This document shows positions 60,951 through 64,000 of a stretch of DNA of 64,000 bases, in pieces. The first letter of the stretch is position 1; each line of letters begins with the position of its first letter. The stretch covers positions 2,418,001-2,482,000 of the forward strand of contig NZ_VIWW01000001.1 in the NCBI RefSeq assembly GCF_007829885.1, in the 5' to 3' direction. Below the pieces are notes generated by a model. That model had not been told where the DNA came from and made no database searches. It saw only the letters and a list, made by a program, of their open reading frames with translations. This stretch comes from Streptomyces brevispora. Lineage in GTDB: Bacteria; Actinomycetota; Actinomycetes; Streptomycetales; Streptomycetaceae. A program made the position numbers and the translations under genes.

Positions 60951-62834
60951 ATGAGCCTTCGCAGCTCAGCCCGGCGCCCAGCGCCCCCCGAGGAGCCGAC
61001 TCAGCACTCGGCGACGGACATCCCGATCCGTACCGACCCCATCAGCATCGCGCTGGCGTTCCGGCGCTTCTGGCCACTGACCAGGGGCGACCGGCGCTGG
61101 ATCGTGTTGATCTGCGTGTTCGCCATCATCGCGGCGATCGCCGAGACCATCACGATCCTGCTCTTCGCCGAACTCACCGACACCGCTCTGCGGAACGGCT
61201 CCGTCAGCGCCTTCTGGAAGCCCGCCGGCCAGTGGCTCGCCGTGGCGGTCATCGGTGCGGTGGTGGGGTACCTGGGCAGCTCGCTCGCGGCGTGGACCGC
61301 CGAGCGCTTCGTGCTCCGGCTACGGGCGCGGGTCTTCTCGCACCTCCAGACGCTGCCGCCGCACTTCTTCCAGCGCAACCGCCGCGGTGACCTGGTGGAG
61401 CGGCTGACCGGTGACGTGGACGCCATCGAACAGCTGGTGGTGACCGGCATCGTGGCAGTGGTGTCGGCCGTGTTCAGCGCCCTCTTCTACGCCGCCGCGG
61501 CTCTGTGGCTGCGGTGGGAACTGGCCCTCGCCACCTTCCTCCTGATTCCGCTCTTCTACGCCGCGACCCGCAGCTTCACCGGACGCCTGCGCGAGGTGTC
61601 CCGCCGCGGACGTGCGGCGGACGGCGCCATCACGGCGGTGGTCGAGGAGACCCTGGTCAACGTCGTCCTGACCCAGGCGTACAACCGGCAGCGCGACGAG
61701 GAGGAACGGCTCCTCGACAAGGCGCGCAAGCGGCTGAAGGCGGCGGTCACGGCCGTGCGGCTCACCGCGCTCTACGCACAAGTCGTCGAGGTCCTCGAAA
61801 CGTTCTGCATCCTGACGATCATCGGCCTCGGGGCATGGGAGATCTCCGCGGGGCGGATGAGCCTCGGCCAGCTCCTCGCCTTCGCCGCCTTCATCGGTTA
61901 CCTCTACCCGCCGGTCCGCTCGCTCGGCCAGTTCGGCCTCACGGCGACCGCGGCCACCGCCGGAGCCGAGCGCCTGCTGGAGATCCTCGACTCCTCGCCC
62001 GCCGTCACCGACCAGGCCGGTTCCGCGGCCACCCCGGCCCGGGGCCGCGCGTTCGGCGCGGTGGAGGCACGCCAGGTCCGCTTCCACTACCCCAACAACA
62101 CCGAGCCGGTTCTCCACGAGCTGTCGTTCACGGCGAACCCCGGGGAACTGCTGGTCATCACCGGCCCCAGCGGCGCGGGCAAGTCGACCCTGGCCGCCCT
62201 GCTGCTGAGGTTCTACGACCCCGACGCCGGCAGCATCCGGCTGGACGGGGTGTCCGTGGATCAGCTGCCGCTGGCCTATCTCCGCCAGAACATCACGCTG
62301 CTGCCCCAGGACACCCTCGTCCTGCACGACACCATCGAGGTGAACATCGGCTGCGGGCGGGACGGTGCCACCCACCAGGACGTCGTGGAGGCCGCGCGGG
62401 CCGCCGACGCCGATGCCTTCATCCGGGCCCTCCCGGACGGTTACGACACCATCGTCTCCCCCGGCACCTCCCGGCTCTCCGGAGGACAGCTGCAACGTGT
62501 CGCGATCGCCCGCGCCATGTTGCGCGACGCGCCCGTCCTGCTGCTCGACGAGCCCACCACCGGACTCGACACCCTGGCCGCGGAGCGCATCCTCACCCCG
62601 CTGCGACGCCTCGCCGAAGGACGTACCACCATCGTGATCACGCACGATCTGTCGCTGGCCGCCGACGCCGACCGCATCCTGGTCCTGGACGGGGGACGGC
62701 TGGTGCAGTCGGGTACGCACACCCAACTCCTCGGCCGCAGCGGCCTGTACGCCACCCTGTTCGACGCCCACCCCCGGCCGCACAACGGCACCGCGTACAC
62801 CGCCGCCCGACCACCCGGGATGCACTGGCAGTAA
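60951..62834 (+). CDS. ABC exporter half-transporter (fused permease and ATPase)
   Basis: A 627-residue type-IV-fold exporter. Six spans fall in residues about 45-345, with the coupling-helix region RAVFSHLQTLPPHFF-like sequence (HLQTLPPHFFQRNRRGDLVE). The ATPase has Walker A GPSGAGKST (about 405), a Q-loop near LLPQDTLVLHD, signature LSGGQ (about 508) and Walker B VLLLDEPTT (about 531). It probably works as a homodimer; lipid, peptide or drug export are all possible. A transport partner is not adjacent. Confidence 0.92.
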   Translation: MSLRSSARRPAPPEEPTQHSATDIPIRTDPISIALAFRRFWPLTRGDRRWIVLICVFAIIAAIAETITILLFAELTDTALRNGSVSAFWKPAGQWLAVAVIGAVVGYLGSSLAAWTAERFVLRLRARVFSHLQTLPPHFFQRNRRGDLVERLTGDVDAIEQLVVTGIVAVVSAVFSALFYAAAALWLRWELALATFLLIPLFYAATRSFTGRLREVSRRGRAADGAITAVVEETLVNVVLTQAYNRQRDEEERLLDKARKRLKAAVTAVRLTALYAQVVEVLETFCILTIIGLGAWEISAGRMSLGQLLAFAAFIGYLYPPVRSLGQFGLTATAATAGAERLLEILDSSPAVTDQAGSAATPARGRAFGAVEARQVRFHYPNNTEPVLHELSFTANPGELLVITGPSGAGKSTLAALLLRFYDPDAGSIRLDGVSVDQLPLAYLRQNITLLPQDTLVLHDTIEVNIGCGRDGATHQDVVEAARAADADAFIRALPDGYDTIVSPGTSRLSGGQLQRVAIARAMLRDAPVLLLDEPTTGLDTLAAERILTPLRRLAEGRTTIVITHDLSLAADADRILVLDGGRLVQSGTHTQLLGRSGLYATLFDAHPRPHNGTAYTAARPPGMHWQ

Positions 62835-63029
62835 CGGCGGCGGAGACCCGGCCATCCGCCAGGGCCTCACCGCACCCACGTAGCCGCCGTCCGCGGTGGG
62901 CCCCGACTCGAACGTGCCGCGAAGGCTGTCGGCTCGTTCGCACAGGCCCACCAGTCCGTGATGCGCGCCGGGCGGCGAAAGCGCCGGCCGGGGCGCGGAG
63001 GTAACGGAAGTTCGCCCGTCAGGTCGTCA

Positions 63030-64000
63030 TCAGATGCGCACGCCGGCCAGGAAGGAACCGATGGTGCTCATCGACTCGTAGCGGACGTTGGCACCCGTGT
63101 ACGGGGCGTGGAGCACGGTGTTGTTGCCCGCGTAGAGCCCCACGTGCGTGTTGTTGTTGAAGAAGACCAGGTCGCCCGGCTTCAGCTGGCTCTGCCCGAC
63201 GCGGGTGCCCTGGTTGATCTGGGTGTACGTGGTGCGGGTGATCTGGACACCGGCCTGGGCGTAGGCCCACTGGGTCAGACCCGAGCAGTCGAACGAGTTG
63301 GGGCCGGTGGCCTGCCACTGGTACGGCTTGCCGATGCGCGTTTCGGCGGCCCGCAGGGCGGCGGCGCCGAGGGCGGACGCCGGAACCTCGTTGCCGAGCT
63401 CGACCCGGTCACCGGTGGTGCGGCTGGCGCGCACCTTCTCACCGGCGGCGCGACTGGCGGCCGCGGCGTCGTCACGCATCTGCTGGCGCTCGGCGGCGGT
63501 GAGGGTGTTGAGCACCCGCTGCGCCTCGGCGAGCCTGGCCTGCTGCTGCTTCTTCTTCTCACCGAGCGTCTTGCGGATGTCCGCGAGGTCACTCAGCTTG
63601 TCCTGGGCCTCCTTGCGCTCCTGCGCGAGGGTCCGCTGCTTCGCCTGGATCTTGGCCAGCGAATCGGACTGCCTGGCCGTCAACTGGTCCAGCGCGGAAG
63701 CCTGGTCGAGGAAGGTGTCCGGGTCCGAGGCGAGGAACAGCTGCACCGAGGGGTCGATGCCGCCGGAGCGGTACTGCGCGGCAGCGATCGAACCGAGGCC
63801 GGCGCGGAGCGCGTTGAGCTCCTGCTGACCACGCGCCGCCTTGTCCTGCAGCGCCCCTACCTGCTTCTCGAGCTTGTCCTGCTTCTCCTTGGCCCCGTTG
63901 TAGTACTCGGTGGCCACCTCGGCCTCGTGGTTGAGCTTGTCGACCTTCGCCTTGACCTCGCTCTTGGTCGGCTTGGGGTCGGCGTTGGCGGCCTGAGAGG
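63030..64000 (-). CDS. NlpC/P60 peptidoglycan endopeptidase (5' end outside window)
   Basis: The visible 322 residues begin inside a long coiled coil (TKSEVKAKVDKLNHEAEVAT to ERQQMRDDAAAA) and end with an NlpC/P60 domain: catalytic Cys in FDCSGLTQWAYAQAG, His in NTHVGLYAGN, third residue in VLHAPYTG. It resembles RipA-like hydrolases that cut peptidoglycan stem peptides at division; the coiled coil holds it inactive until a partner binds. The signal peptide lies beyond the window. Confidence 0.93.
   Translation of the reverse strand, partial: SQAANADPKPTKSEVKAKVDKLNHEAEVATEYYNGAKEKQDKLEKQVGALQDKAARGQQELNALRAGLGSIAAAQYRSGGIDPSVQLFLASDPDTFLDQASALDQLTARQSDSLAKIQAKQRTLAQERKEAQDKLSDLADIRKTLGEKKKQQQARLAEAQRVLNTLTAAERQQMRDDAAAASRAAGEKVRASRTTGDRVELGNEVPASALGAAALRAAETRIGKPYQWQATGPNSFDCSGLTQWAYAQAGVQITRTTYTQINQGTRVGQSQLKPGDLVFFNNNTHVGLYAGNNTVLHAPYTGANVRYESMSTIGSFLAGVRI

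Overview
The window is high-GC actinobacterial DNA and is almost certainly Streptomyces. Codons end strongly in G or C and many starts are GTG. Several genes appear leaderless, with a TANNNT-like -10 element about 6-7 nt before the start. The gene set is also typical: paired XRE/DUF5753 and DUF397 proteins, a GPP34 protein, F420 biosynthesis, a sortase-E-type LAxTG tail and a CU044_5270/ECF sigma pair. I had no database, so families are assigned from motifs, length and context.

Left part (1-8.6 kb): ordinary chromosomal genes. They are a cut TetR regulator, a secreted M6-like metalloprotease, an acyl-CoA synthetase, an ECF sigma factor translationally coupled to a membrane partner, and two membrane proteins of unknown role. 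Three minisatellites lie in this part and just beyond it: a 7-bp unit (3851-3912), a 13-bp unit (5824-5979) and an 11-bp unit (8776-8830). A tRNA-Arg(CCT) at 8621-8693 marks the start of a long accessory region.

Accessory part A (9.0-16.5 kb): a tightly coupled operon of a 5'-nucleotidase-like phosphoesterase, two adjacent dCTP-deaminase-fold proteins and a family-4 glycosyltransferase, followed by a serine beta-lactamase-like hydrolase. The two deaminase paralogues have complementary active-site losses, which suggests a hetero-oligomer. A 2,815-bp IS256-family element interrupts the glycosyltransferase. It has 25-bp imperfect inverted repeats and a perfect 8-bp target duplication, and removing it with one duplication copy restores the reading frame exactly. 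It carries an intact transposase and a passenger gene behind a DNA-damage (PafBC-like) leaderless promoter.

Accessory part B (16.5-27.6 kb): an arsenic/metal island of the arsRBOCT type. It has thioredoxin reductase and ArsC on one strand and ArsR, Acr3 and an ArsO-like flavoprotein divergent from them. It also has an ArsN-like acetyltransferase, a MerR-controlled block, two more ArsR regulators and two more flavoproteins. Several genes are broken: a frameshifted MerR, the tail of an efflux pump and the first codons of a CadI/ArsI-like gene.

Accessory part C (27.6-37.7 kb): a catabolic-looking cluster of three tandem FAD_binding_2 flavoproteins, two SDRs, two MHS-type transporters and an IclR regulator. 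Both promoters carry paired TTGC-N7-GCAA sites about 30 bp apart, so the cluster looks like one IclR regulon. A decay zone follows (37.9-39.4 kb), then an Mrr-nuclease/TerD fusion gene and further gene remnants (42.1-42.5 kb).

Right part (42.6-64 kb): mostly conserved Streptomyces genes. They include a large membrane protein, a D-Ala-D-Ala carboxypeptidase with a long acidic cytoplasmic region, GPP34, XRE/DUF397, SDR, sodium:solute symporter, an ADP-ribosylglycohydrolase-like pseudoenzyme, an APH-like kinase, FO synthase (fbiC), a HAD hydrolase, a 52-residue Arg/Gly-rich small protein, an ABC exporter and a cut NlpC/P60 hydrolase. A deletion scar at about 56775 joins remnants of a ClC channel and an LAxTG-anchored protein.
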